DNA of 64,000 bases from NCBI RefSeq assembly GCF_023078275.1, contig NC_062978.1, positions 3,672,585 to 3,736,584 on the forward strand. Direction: 5' to 3'. Below, one piece after another: positions 35,301 through 50,300 of this stretch; the first letter of the stretch is position 1, and every line of letters begins with the position of its first letter. The position numbers and the translations under genes are program-made. The notes under the pieces are model-generated. The model searched no databases. It had not been told where the DNA came from and saw only the letters and a list, made by a program, of their open reading frames with translations. This DNA is from Leguminivora glycinivorella (Eukaryota; Arthropoda; Insecta; Lepidoptera; Tortricidae).

Positions 35301-38300
35301 TTCTGGCTTGAAAAAAAACCGTGAAAAAAAACAGTTTTTTTTCTGGAGTATGTTTTTTTTCTAAAGTACGAAATCTCAAAATTTGCAAAGTAGTTAATAC
35401 TTTTATATGGTTTTTTAGACTTAATGTTAACTATTAAACGAATTTAATCAAATATTTTTTTTTCCTGGTCTTATAAAAGTAACATTTACGAAATCTGTAG
35501 TAGGTAGTTATCACTATTTACTGTTGGCAACACCACCGCCTCTCCACGCTACACGCAGCATCGGGGATTCCCCAATAAACGTTTGTATACTGAATGTTAA
35601 TTGAATTAAAATGTACGTTTTTGTTATTGAAACACGTTACTACTCACGAAAAACCGTTATTGTCGTATTATTTGTTTATCTGAAAAAAAAACCATATTTA
35701 GAAAAAAAACCATGGTGCTCGGTTTTTTTTCATGTTTTTTTTCATAATTCTGAAAAAAAAACATTTGGTTTTTTTTTCTATTTACAACCCTAGTATTGAC
35801 TTCTCTCTGGCAATATAATCTGCTAGTAAACAAATAGATAGCTTATGATATCGACAATCCTAAATATCAGACGCTCGTGGATACAGCCTAACCTTCGTAC
35901 AATTCTGTCGTATAAATTTATTTAAGCTAGTTTTTATTTTCAATGTCGAGGACCTTTTATTATCATATTATATTATTTATTTGTTTTTTATGTTAACAAA
36001 TTTAGAATGGACGCACACTGTTACTGGCGAATTCTCAATGTAACTTGAGACCAGTGCCAGTTAATGCATTCTTACGGGTAGAAGTCGCTATACGCCACCC
36101 TAAGGCGTTTAAGAATTGAGGGAAGGCATGGATAAATTCGCACACATCCAGCAGGCCTCCGTGGCTCAGTTGGTAAGAGCGATGGCTCCGGAAAAGCCAT
36201 AGGTTTGATTCTTGCCGGAGGTGTGAATTTTTCCATATTTCCTTTAATTTTAAAATATATTATTTATATTGATGTAAGTACAGTACATTACTTAACAGTT
36301 GTTACTTTGTGACATGGTATTTAAGGTCTCTTTTTATTTGCAGGACGCCGGCGATATCGGCGACTCCTAATACTCATACTAATGCACGACAGCTTCCCAT
36401 ATTGGTAAGTGTTGGCGAAAATCGTTATTTATTCTTGTACTTCATGTTTTTTTCGTTTTATTAAACAAAAAACATTGTGTATTATGATTATTATCATCGA
36501 GAAGGATTAAGACCATTTAAAAGGCAATTTTATCATTCCACAGATCGATTCTTAAGAGCTGGTACGATTTAATTAATTATTTATTAGTCTTTGCCTTTAC
36601 TGATATTTCTAACGATTATTCACGCCTACAGCAAGCGCAGCTGCAACAAGTCGCGACCGCGAGCAACGTGGCAGCGGTGGGCAGCGTGGGCACCGTGGGC
36701 GTGGGCACAGTGGGCGTGGGCAGCGTGGGCGTGGCGGCGGCCGTGGCCGATCCCGCGCTGAAGCAATTGCCGTCACCTACCACTCCGAGGCTGTCGCCGC
36801 AGGTGCAAAATACGGTAAGTCACAGCTGAAAGTAACTGTGTATCAGGAAAATGGTGGATCGGTAGTAAAATAAAATACCATACCACTGAACTTTTAAGAA
36901 GTAAGCAAAGAGGAAAAGTGAGACTGTGACAAGAACAAGAATAATAGCGTTTTCTCTCTGCTTCTGTTGAACGTTCCATAAGAACGCCTGTGTCTGTATG
37001 TTGTTTCTTTACGCTTCAGGCCGTTTTCACATTATCCGATCCGATATCGGATGTAGGACCGACATCCTACACCCGATACACGCTTCCGATAGTGTCGGAT
37101 GTCGGTCCGATAAAACGCATTGTTCCAAATCAATGAAGTATGATTTTGTATCAAAAAATATTTTTAAAAAGTTTTATATTTAATAATTATAAGCACTATA
37201 TTTCAAATATTTTATTGTAAAATTAAAATAACGAGCATAAAAATACTCAAGTGTGTGCAGGTAAAATAAATAATTTTACATTTAACTATATCTACTAAAA
37301 CATGAAAAAATTGGTATCCGCAATTTGGACCGATGAATTACAATCTTTTTTTTTTCAACAGAAATTCATCATTAACAGCTGTTTAATAGACGCCATTTTT
37401 GTCACGCACACTACTACAAACGTATACCTACATTATATACGCACACATACAAATATTATCGGCCGACAGCTGGCGGGGGGTCCGGCATGCCAAAAATGTC
37501 GGAAGCGTCCTGCCGATATCGGCAGTTCGATGGTGCCTCGGACAAAAACTGTTGTAGGAAAGTGCCATCTGCATTAAATCCGCAATTTTTGCGTTTTATA
37601 TCGTTTTTTAGTAATAATGATCTATCAAATACATAAATAAAGACCTGGAAGCGCATAAATCTTACATTTTACATCCTTCCTACATCCGATATCGGATCGG
37701 ATAATGTGAAAACGGCCTAACCCCTAAAGAAGTGCTATGTTCTAGTAATGAACTATAATTAGAGCAACTGAAAAAACTCGTAAGTCTCGTTTTAGATTTG
37801 CGTAACTTTTTCAATCGCTTAACCAGTCAGAAGGAAGCCACTGCTGTCAAGCTGCTGTAATTTGACAGACGTTCGATGCACTCTTTAACCCTTCGAGTCC
37901 CAAGCATTTGAACCTCAGAATCTTATCTTCTGTAACACTGACATCATTATCTTCTGTAACCTGACATCATATGATGTCGCTGGGACTTGAAGGGTTAAGT
38001 GATAACAGTTCAAAAACACATGTGATACACATGTTTACGTACGTAATCTAAAATGCGAAAAATCTTTTTAAAAGCCATTGACGTGTTCCTCTAAATCTAT
38101 CTCATTTGGTACCAAAGATCATACAACGCTTTGTCTTATTGATAAAACTGCTCAAGATGTTGATGAGAAGAAAAGGCAGTAGATATTAGAATTCTCAATT
38201 ATAACACACTAGCTTTTGCCCGCGGCTTCGCTCGCGTTAGAAAGAGACAAAAAGTAGCTTATGTCACTCTCCATCCCTTCAACTGTCTCCACTTAAAAAT

Positions 38301-41300
38301 CACGACAATTCGTCGCTCCGTTTTGCCGTCAAGGACGGACAAACAAACAGACACACACACTTTCCCATTTATAATATTAGTATGGATTACAGAGTCACGA
38401 CATTCACTCGACTCAGGCGTCGACGAACCAGCTGCTCGCCCAGCAGCTCACCAACCCGCCGCAGCCGCTCAACCCTCAGAAAATGCAGTCCGCCATCATA
38501 CACATACAGCATCCGCTCATGTCCACCTCTGGCACCTCGCAGGTACTTAATACGTTATGGCACGGTCGCCATGTGATGAGAATACTCAACCTAGCCATAC
38601 CAGCAACTTGCCCAGCAGCTCACCAACCCGCCGCAGCCGCTCAACCCTCAGAAAATGCAGTCCGCCATCATACACATACAGCATCCGCTCATGTCCACCT
38701 CTGGCACCTCGCAGGTACTTAATAAGTTATGTCACGGTCGCCATGTGATGAGAATACTCAACCTAGGCATACCAGCATCTTGCCCAGCAGCTCACCAACC
38801 CGCCGCAGCCGCTCAACCCTCAGAAAATGCAGTCCGCCATCATACACATACAGCATCCGCTCATGTCCACCTCTGGCACCTCGCAGGTACTTAATAAGTT
38901 ATGGCACGGTCGCCATGTGATGAGAATACTCAACCTAGGCATACCAGCATCTTGCCCAGCAGCTCACCAACCCGCCGCAGCCGCTCAACCCGCAAAAAAT
39001 GCAATCCGCCATCATACACATACATCATCCGCTTATTTCCACCTCTGGCACCTCGCAGGTAACTAAAACTCAAGGCAGGGTCGCCATGTGATGAAAAATG
39101 TAATTCACAGCATAACATTTATTAGAGACAGGCGTCAACAAATCAGTCACCAACCCGCCGTCGCTCAACCGACAGAAAATGCAGTCCGCCATCATTCATA
39201 TACAACATCCACTCATGTCTACCTCTGGCACCTCGCAGGTAACTAAAACTCAAGGCAGGGTCGCCATGTGATGAAAAATGTCATTCACAGCATAACATTT
39301 ATTAGAGACAGGCGTCAACAAATCAGTCCCCAACCCGCCTCAGCCGCTCAACCCGCAAAAAATTCCAGCATCCACTCATGTCCACCTCTGGCACATCGCA
39401 GGTAACTATCTTAGTCAAGGCAGGGTCGCCATGTGATGAGAATTGTCTTCTACAGCATAACATTTATTAGTGACAGGCGTCAACAAATCAGTCCCCAACC
39501 CGCCTCAGCCGCTCAACCGACAGAAAATGCAGTCCGCCATCATTCATATACAGCATCCATTCATGTCCACCTCTGGCACCTCATAGGTAATAAGCGTCAT
39601 GTAACGTGATGTCACGGTCGCCATGTGTTGAAAATGGTCGCCAACTCGAAAGTATGTGATGTGCCAGTCGCCATGTGATGAGAATGTCTTCCAAAAGCCA
39701 TGGCGTATGTATTTGTCATTGTAATTAAATTGCCTATCATTATTTTAAAACAAGACTCTGATTCCAAAATGATATTTTAGTCTCTAAATCCGACTCTAAA
39801 ACTTTCATGGTTACAAATGTAGCGCGAATAGGGTTTCCTTCGGAAACGTTCGTATTTGTCATGCTAGTTCAGTCAATGTCAGTACATCTTGTACTGAGAC
39901 TAGGGTTGCAAAAAAACGGTTTTTTTTCTGGCTTGAAAAAAAAAACATGAAAAAAAACCGTGAAAAAAAACAGTTTTTTTTCTGGAGTGTGTTTTTTTTC
40001 TAAAGTACGAAATCTCAAAATTTGTAAAGTAGTTAATACTTTTATACGGTTTTTTAGACTTAATGTTAACTATTAAACGAATTTAATCAAATAACTTTAA
40101 TTTCTGGTCTTATAAAAGTAACATTTACGAAATCTGTAGTTGGTAGTTATCACTATTTACTGTTGGAAACACCACCGCCTCTCCACGCTACACGCAGCAT
40201 CGGGGATTCCCCAATAAACGTTTGTATACTGAATGTTAATTGAATTAAAATGTACGTTATTGTTATTGAAACACGTTACAACTCACGAAAAACCGTTATT
40301 GTCGTATTATTTGTTCATCTGAAAAAAAAACCATATTTAGAAAAAAAAACCGGCCAAGTGCGAGTCGGACTCGCGCACCGAGGGTTCCGTACAAACCTGC
40401 AAGGTTTACAAAGTTCGTTCATTACGACAATCGAGTCATAATATGAGGAAATGGGTAGTAAGGTTAAAATTATTAAAAAAAAATATATTATGTGATGTAA
40501 CTAAAAATTTATGGTTTTCGTAATTTTTCCTTTATCTATGCTATAAGACGTTGCTTCGTACCAAATTTCAAGATTCTGAGTTCACGGGAAGCACCCTGTA
40601 GGTTTTGATTCCCTTGCAAGTGTCGAAAATTTGCGGCATAAACGGCTGTATCTTTTGATTGCGTTGGCTTAGAAGTTTGATTTTTTCACAGCTTCATGGG
40701 ACAGTAGACCTGAGTAATTGATATAAATTTCAGCTTCATACCTCCACGCGTTCCTGAGAAAAAGGGTCTTGACAGACGGACGGACGGACGGACAGACGGA
40801 CAACAAAGTGATCCTATAAGGGTTCCGTTTTTTCCTTTTGAGGTACGGAACCCTAAAAACCATGGTGCTCGGTTTTTTTTCATGTTTTTTTTCACAATTC
40901 TGAAAAAAAAACATTTGTTTTTTTTTCTATTTACAACCCTAACTGAGACTGACTGAAATAGCATGACATGTTCGTACGTTTCCGTAACAATACGAAGGCA
41001 ACTCTTTTTGCGCTACGTCTGTACTCGTTATCATGGTTTCAATATTATCGGCAATTTCCATGGTGCGAGATGGAATGTATCGAAAGTTGTCTAAAGAAGC
41101 CTTTATCAAACTTTAAGTTTGATTTTGACGACCGGTCTGGCTCAGTCAGTAGTGACCCTGCCTGCTGAGCCGCGGTCCTGGGTTCGAATCCCGGTAAGGG
41201 CATTTATTTGTGTGATGAGCACAGATATTTGTTCCTGAGTCATGGATGTTTTCTATGTATATAAGTATGTACTTGTCTATTTAAGTATGTATATCGTCGC

Positions 41301-44300
41301 TTAGCACCCCATAGTACAAGCTTTGCTTAGTTTGGGGCTAAGTTGATCTGTGTAAGGTGTCCCTCAATATTTATTTTATTTATTTAATATTTATTAGGTC
41401 AACTTGTGTAATATTTCTAATTAATTCGATTAATTAATGACAGGTGCAAAACATACAGTACTCAAACGCGTCGAGTGCGCAACAGAAGCCCACTATAACC
41501 AAGCCTCGGACGACGAATCCGGCCATCAGCGCGCTCGTCACCAGTCTCATGAACTCTGCACAACAGTTCCAACAAGGTATTATAACTATGCAAACAGACA
41601 ATTAGTCCCGTCCACACAGAGCTAGACACGTCATGACACTCATGACTGTGGCAATAGGGATGACGACTACATAAAAAAATGGCATTCTGTTTAGTCCGTC
41701 AGTTAAATCGTCCATAAATACTGAACACATATTTTTCGCTTTTTCTAATGAATGAAAAAATACAAAGATATAGAGCATCAACGTTCCGGAGTTTGGGCTT
41801 GTGACGTCACGTCTAAGTAAATACCTAGGCATGACGTCACGCGAAACTTCAACGCACTGTACCGTCGTCATTTTTCGAGATAAAAGAAAAAATACGTTTC
41901 TAAAATTCTTTGAAAATCTAACTGACGGACTAATTAGTTTTTTTTAGTCGTCTCGCCTATTACCTCGCGCGACAAACGTGCTACGTAGACGTGCCTCAGC
42001 CGAGGCAGCACGTACCTTTTGCACGGCTGAGAAACTTGCCTCAACCGAGGCGCGTATATTGAACATTTGCTGCCAGCAGCAGTCTGTGCCTCGATCTGTG
42101 TCGACTCGGCTCGTGAGGAAGGTCCTTGATTGTTGAACAGACGTTTCTGTTTTTACTGATTTGACTTCAATGTTGACAAATAATCGTAAATTTTGGTGTG
42201 GAAAGTTATGTCAAGTCTTACTATTTCGTAGATTTTTGTTGCGGCAGTATAAATCTGTAAAAAAGTTACTGTAGAAAAATAGAAACTAACCTACCGCTGT
42301 TTATTATGTTCCAGCTGCAAGTCAAAAGTCAGCAGTCAGCACCGCCAGTACGAGCGCAAACAAAACGATACTGAACCTGCTGAACAGCGCGCCGGCCGCC
42401 ATGACGCACGTGTCGTCCACAGCGGACAGCGAGCACAAGCTGCTGGGCCGCACCGTGTCCATAGCCGGCGCCAGGCTCATCACCGCCACCACGGCGAGCC
42501 ACACCATGCCCACCTACACGCAGCAGGTAGATACTGTACCGCCATGACGCACGTGTCGTGTATAGCAGACAGCTGGGCCGCACCGTGTACATAGCCGGCG
42601 CCTACACGCAGCGGGTATTGTCTGAAAGTACTGGCCCTGTAGCCGAAGGCATTTCTGCGACTCGAAACGCCACCGAAACGGAAATGTAGTCTGGCTCTGT
42701 CGCGCCAATTCGCAAGAGCGATAGAGATAGATAGCTACGAAAGAGATATTATCGTGAGCGTTTCGTGAGCGTTTGTGCATTCGGCTACGCACACTGAAAC
42801 TGTTGAACAGCGCGTCTCGTGTCGTCCACGCATGGGATGGGCGCTTCAATTACATTACTGAGGGTCTACCGCCAGCGCCTAACACTAGGTTCAACTTGTT
42901 GCTACCCTGCAGCACTTGTAAATGCTCGTAATCCTGTGTTGAGAATGCAAATTGTTGCCCTGTACATTACCTTGGGGACAAATAATATATGCAGTATCTT
43001 GCCAAGCTTTATCATACAATATCGTTTCAGGTCCTGGGAGGCTACACCTGCGAGTCGAACGAAACGACGAACGTTTCGAGTAGCGAAAGCGCGCTGCTCG
43101 ACCGCCTTATGGCGCCCGAGCCAGCGCAACCGCAGCCGCAACCTCAGTCCGTGTGTCATGTGCAGGTGTGTAGCAAATATGTGTCATGTATAGACGTCAA
43201 AGATCGTCACTACTTTGAAAAAATCTCGTATCTCACACTGCTCCTCAAAGTTAAAACGCAGTAAGTCTATATGCATTGCATACATACTTATTACAGTTTT
43301 CTTTTCATTGACAGAAGAAGATACAAGTTTTTTTCAAAGTAGTGACGATATATAACTTCGTATAGACAGATAAAGTCTAAGAAAAAAACGTACCTCAGTA
43401 CCATACAGAAAAAGGTACGGTGGCCTAGATGGCATTACACCTTTGGGGTACGCTCAGCTAGATGGCTCTAATATTAACCCTTAATTTGGCAGAGACTCTG
43501 GTGACATAAATTTTCCGATTTTACTTAATATATTGAATAACAGGTATTTTTAAAGCGTCCGAAAAATATTTAAAAAAATCTAGATTTATTAGTTTTGGAA
43601 AAAAAAATATGTCCGCCACAGCGGACTCTGCCAAATATTGGGATAAATTAATATGTCCGCTGAGGTGGACACTGCCAAACATACGGTCATTTAAAATAAA
43701 CAAGTATTTCTTAACATATATTTATTTTAAAAATTAACAAATATAATAATTTTGTATGAAAATCAAACTGACACATATTTATAGTCAAATATCACTATTT
43801 TAACTTTTTTCCGACTTTTTGGCCAGGTTGCACAGGCCGTGATCACGACAGACTGATGTGACAGTGATGTCCCAGCAAAATGTCGTCGAAGATGTAAACA
43901 ACACAAAACTACCCGAAATTAATTATATCAATGTTCGGGGCAGACAAAGAAATTATAAATTTTGATCTACCCGGTTTTCTTTAATGTTTATTGCCCCTCG
44001 CGCGACATGTAACATTCACAATATCCGCGCACTACGTATACCTAAAAGTGCCAAAATTTTAACTGCTTGGTCCAGCACCACACGCTGTTGGATTAAATAA
44101 AAAATCTAAGCATAAAAGCAGGCCACCAAAACAAGAAAATCAAAATAATAAACAAAACAATATAATAATTTGTTACAACACGTGTCACCGCAACATTGGC
44201 ATAGTCCGCCACGGCGGACAAATCGTATTTAGTATATATTTGGCACTGTCCGGTGCGGCGGACAACTTGTTTAGATGATGATTATGAGTATTAGAAATTG

Positions 44301-47300
44301 AGAAATAAATTGAAAACATAACCACTTGCAACTATTATGTAATATATTTTATTATTTATACAACAGAAATACCCTGTTCTTACAAAAACCAAAAGAAAAA
44401 CGCATAAATATTTTGCTAAAAACAGTTGACTTCTGATGCCGTGCCATCTTGACGAGTAACTGTCAAACGAGTGTTGACAGTGGTCAAATAGTATTTTTAT
44501 ACAAAGCATGTATCATAAAAGAGTCTCTTTCCATATGTTAAATTAAATAAAATTCTACCTAAAAAGCGAAATATTTTTTTTTATCACCTGTCCGTCCCAC
44601 CGGACTTTGCCAAATTAAGGGTTAATATTTGGCATTTTAACACATATCGAGCTAAGAATATGGACCAAATTGTCAAAACTGAGGTTCAAAAGTTTAAACC
44701 CTTCGTCTGTGTTTGATAAGGATCCTAACATATGGCATTGGACTTTAAAAATTTATGTCAAGTTAATTATTTTATGACAATTTTTTGACAGAAACAGACG
44801 ACGGGTTAAACCTGTGTCAAGAGATGGCAGTCTATGCACTGTGATTAGTTACCCCGGCCGGCGAGAGCAAAAATGCGTTGACAGCTTAATAGTGCGAGGA
44901 CACACACTTTGGTCGATGTCGATAAACAGTTCACGATGTTCAGTTCAGAACACGATGTACTGGACCACCGTTATGATATGCAGAAGTATTAATTATTGTT
45001 GTAAACAAAATTAAAACCAAGTGTTTGTATTTATTCAGTATTTTATGTAATTTTCGTAATATACAATTATCATTTTTTCTAAATTTTCTGATTTTAAACT
45101 CCTTCGCCTTGCCGATAAAATCCATTTCATCCAACTAAAGGACCGTTTTAAATCTACTGTAGTAATCGGAGCAAAACGAAATAATTCATAGTTGTTATAT
45201 ATGTATGTGTGCTGCGCACACACTCGCCGCGCTAACTTACGAATACACGTCAGTACGCTAACAGCAAGCAGTCGTTTCACTTGTCTCGCTCCCGTAATCC
45301 TCGTATCTATCACTGGCGACGACTACCCACTTAGTAAAAAAAAAAAAAATAACGGAAAATGTCTAGTGCTACTTTCGGCTTATTATCTTCGTTCGACCAC
45401 ACTACCCAGACTTGGGAGTCATACAAAGGACGTATTGAGCAGTGGTTCATCGCGAACGATATTGATGACACCAAAGATGCGGGGGAAAAAGAGACGAGCG
45501 ATCCTTCTTAGCGCACTCAGTGACGGCACGTACAAGCTTGCAGCGGACCTCGCGCTACCGAAGGTGCTGCAGACTGTGCCGTACGAAGATATCGTCAAGC
45601 TGCTGGACGACCACTTCACTCCGAAGCGCTGCGGGTTCGGCGAGCGGTACAAATTTTACGCCGCTATACAGCAGTCAGGGGAGACGTTTCCACAGTGGGC
45701 AGCTCGGTTACGCGGGCTCGCGGCACACTGTGGTTTTCTCAATGTGGAAGAAGCTCTTCGTGACAAATTCGTCATGGGAATGTTAGCAGGTCCGGAGAGG
45801 GAGAAGCTCTTCGCGCGGGACCTTTCTGTGCTCACGCTAACCAAAGCCGTCGAGTTAGCTGAAAGTATACACTGTGCGCGCGCGGGTGCTACGGCCTCAC
45901 AACCGGTACAAATAGCCCAGGATCAGCTGTTTAAGGTTGAACGAAGCACGGCCGGGAGCAGTGGCGGAGGTGACGGTAAAAAAGAACAGTGTCAAGTGTG
46001 CGGGTATTACAATCACAAAACATTGCAGTGTCGTTTCGCGAAATCCAGGTGTAAAAAGTGTAAAGCTACAGGCCATCTTAAAAGGATGTGCAAAAGTGTA
46101 CATTTCATGGCAGTGAACGCCGTGGATGAGGGCGATGACGATGATGATGATGGTGAGTGTTATAAAATTTTTAACATCCGTTCAAACAAAGGGGAGCCAA
46201 TGGTTGAGACAGTTTTGATGTTAAATCGTCCAATTGATCTCGAAATTGATACTGGGGCAGCCGTATCTGCGTTGCATGTAAATACGTACAAAAAGCATTT
46301 TAGCGACGTACCATTGTTAGCTACAAAGACTAAGTTAATTACATTTACGGGTGATGACATTCCATGTTTGGGGGCATTACGCCTACCCGTCACTTATGCT
46401 AACCAAACTCGCTATTCCGAAGCCTGGTGGTAACGTACAATCTTCCAATTCACTACGCCCAATATCATTAATATCATGTATTTGTAAGATCTTTCATTCT
46501 ATATTAAGCAAGCGACTTGAATGGCACTTTGAAAAAAATTGTATATTTGCTGACGTTACGACTGGGTTTAGAAAGAGTCGCTCATGTGTTGACAATTTGA
46601 GTCGCCTTGTGACGGACGCACAATTAGGTAAAGCAAAGGGTCTTATGACTTTAGGTTGTTTTATAGATTTGGAAAATGCTTACAATAACGTTGACATATG
46701 CTATTTAGTAAAAACATTGGATAATTTTGAAGTAGGAGCTCAAATATGCAATTATCTATGGAACTTCCTTAAGGAGCGTATACTTAAATGTGTCGTTGCA
46801 GATACTTGTATCAGCAGACATAGCGGTCGAGGCTTGGCACAAGGAGACCCCTCTCGCCTTTGCTATTTAACATAGCAACGATTAATATCTGTAGAGAAAT
46901 AACCAATGTGACAGTTTCGCAATATGCTGATGACTTCGTATTATACATTACTGTCAAGAATGTTAATGATGGCATATTTGAGATCCGCTCTGCTTTAGAC
47001 ATGTTTAATGGTTTATTAAAGGAGAAAGGCCTAACAATTTCAGGAACTAAGAGCAAAATATGCGTTTTTGGCAAGCATATAAAGGCCGAAGCAATAGACA
47101 TTAAAGTAAACGAAGTATCTTTACAAGTTGTTGATAATGTAAAGTACTTGGGGTTGTGGCTTGATCGTGGACTGAGATGGAAGCGGCACATTGATGAAAT
47201 AACACAAAAATTAACTAAGTCTATCAATATTTTTAAAGTACTGACTGGGCCCCGTTGGGGAGTACATCCTAAGCATTTAAGACGACTTTATATAGCTCTT

Positions 47301-50300
47301 ATTCGTAGCCGATTGGATTATAGCTGTTTTCTTTATGACACAAGTGCAAAATATAACTTATATAAATTAGACAAAGTCCAAAACCAATGTATGCGAGTGA
47401 TAGGTGGATTCATCAAGAGTTCTCCTATACATGTTATGGAAAATGAATTGCATATTCCCCCACTACACATTCGCAGACTATATTTGGCTGGAAAATACTA
47501 TTTGAAATCTAAATCCCTTCTCAATAATCCTACAATTAATGCAATTTCCAATTTATCTCAAACTGTGGACGGCGGTCGACAGTATCGCAATAAAACACCC
47601 CTTTTAGTTTCTGTTCACAATCATCTGAAGGATGTCCCAGTTCAGTCAAAAAAACAACTGGAAATGTTTAGTTTAGATACTTGGATAAATAATATTAAAT
47701 TGTCTGATGTCATCAGAATAACGCTAGAACCCATTACCCAAGCCAAAAGACTGTACGACAAAAATAAACTCAAATCTAAATGCGCAAAGTATTTGGACGA
47801 AACATATGGGCTCCACTACAAAATATTTACAGATGGTTCGAAAAATAATAATATATCGGGTGCCGCTTTTTATGAACCCCATAGTACACTATCAGTTAAG
47901 TTTAGTATATCAGCCGATGTCTCAATTATGCAAACGGAATTAGTCGCGATCTCAGAAGCATTATCTTGGATAGAATCAGTGAATGGAAAAGAATTTGTAA
48001 TACTGACAGATTCAAGGAGTGCCCTTCAGCACCTGGCTCGATGCACCTCGAATTATCGAGGAGCACCGATAGCCTACTCCATATTAAAAACAGTTCGCAA
48101 ATTAAAACAACAAGATAAATCAATTACCCTTCAATGGATACCATCTCACATCGGTCTCGCAGGTAATGAGGTGGCAGACATTTTAGCAAATGAAGCGGTC
48201 AGCGACGGGATTCCATTTAGCATAGTACCTACATTTATGGATTCAATAAAAATAGTTAAAAAACATTGTAGGCAGATGTGGAGTGAATATTTTGATGACA
48301 GATCGTTAGATAAGGCGATATGGTATAAAACGACCCAGCCACAACTCTTAAGAAACCCATGGTTTGAAGACTCCTGCATGAGTCGACATGAAATAGTTTT
48401 AGCGTTTAGACTACGTTCCGGACACATTCCATTAAATAAATTTGCATATTTAATGAAAAAGGTGCCGTCGCCAAACTGTGACGAATGTGATATTTTGGAA
48501 GATGCATACCATATCATCATGGAATGTGTCCGGAACGAAAGTGCGAGAAAAGATTTCAAGAATAAAACCTTATTTGAAGTTGGGGGTTGCAACCAAATCT
48601 TGGGGCAACCACTATCTGAGGATGCAAAAAGTTTGTATAAACTTGTTGCGTTAGGATTAAGTAGACGATAAAATGTATTGTTTATATCTGTACAGAGCGA
48701 CATCGTCACAACAGTGACAAAGCTCTTTAAATAAAGAAAAAAAAAAAAAAAAAAACCGCGGTAGCAGTACCATAAGCCAATTAGAAGAACGTTACGCATC
48801 ATTATTTTCCGATAAGTTAGGACGATTTAATAAATATAAAGTCAGTTTACAGTTAAAAGAAAACGCCAAACCAGTTTTTATCCGCGCGAGGCCGATCGCA
48901 TTCGCACTACGAGACAAAGTCGATAAGGAAATAGATCGATTATTATCTTTAGGAGTTTTAAAACCGGTCGACCACTCGCAGTACGCATCTCCCATTGTGC
49001 CTGTATTGAAACGTAACGGGGCGATAAGGATTTGCGCTGACTATTCAACGGGCGTAAATAAACAGCTGGTGATCGATCAGTACCCCTTGCCTACGGTAAC
49101 TGAACTTTTTGCAAAATTGTATGGCGGGAAACAGTTTACGAAACTAGATTTATCTAATGCTTATAACCAGTTTGAATTAGATGAGAAGTCACAAGAATTA
49201 ACTTGTGTTAATACTCACCGGGGGCTATTTACCTACACCCGTATGGTCTTTGGCTTGTCCTCGGCACCTGCCGTGTTCCAGCGCGCCATGGAGGGGGTGC
49301 TGGCGGGGGTTCCGGGCACGCTGTGTCTCCTCGACGACGTGCTCGTCACGGGCGAGGACACCGACCAGCACCTCACCCGGCTTAATGAGGTACTTAGGAG
49401 GTTACAAGACGCCGGCCTTACTTTGCAAAAAGAGAAGTGCGAATTTTTTAAAGATGAGGTAAATTACTTAGGTTACGTCATCGATAAGCATGGGTTACAT
49501 AAATCTAAAAGTCAAAGCCATGGTCGACGCGCCAAAACCTCAAAATGCTAAAGAATTACAATCTTTTTTAGGATTAGTAAATTATTATAGAAGTTTCGTG
49601 CCGAATGCATCGGCCATTCTTAGTCCGCTGTACGACTTGTTAAAAAAAGGGGTTAAATGGACCTGGACACGGGAACATGATAAGGCATTCGTGGCTATAA
49701 AACAATGTTTAGCTTCTGAACAAGTTTTAACGCATTTTAACCCAGCAGCTGATATAATTCTTACCGTTGATGCGGGACCTGGTGGCTTAGGGGCCATTTT
49801 ATCCCAAATTGAACCCGACGGTACCGAGCGGCCCATTTCATTTGCATCGCGTACTCTAAATGCTGCCGAGAAGCGTTACTCTCAGCTTCAAAAAGAAGCA
49901 ACTAGTATTATATTTGGGGTACGAAAGTACCACCAGTATTTATACGGCAGGGCGGTACCGTTCACCCTCCGTACGGACCACAAGCCTCTATTGTCAATCT
50001 TTGCGTCGTACCGTGGCATACCGGAAGTCTCAGCAAATAGGCTTCAACGTTACGCAATGTTTTTAAGCGGTTACAATTATAAAATCGAGTACGTTCGGAG
50101 CGCGGACAACAATGCAGACTTCTTATCTCGAGCCTGTATTCCCGGCCAAGCGGGGGCGCGGGGGGAGGCCGCGCGCCATTCAAACGATATAACTGATGTT
50201 CCCGATCGAGCCTCGTACATTATAATTTACCGGTGACGTTATCCGAATTGCGCCAAAATACGGAGAGTGACACTATTGTGCAAAAAGTGGTCCATTATAT

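Noticed and set aside
36155..36222. Functional tRNA gene (anticodon GGA)
   Set aside because: Position 33 is C, the T-arm is poor and no terminator-like T run follows; a SINE head or tRNA pseudogene is more likely.
38323..39066. Series of overlapping 60-80-codon frames rich in Pro, Ala and Arg
   Set aside because: They are off-frame reads of the repeated exon 12 copies and not separate genes.
41128..41200. tRNA gene with good A and B boxes
   Set aside because: The same sequence with the same long body recurs at 53251 and, inverted, at 24518-24755, so it is a SINE.
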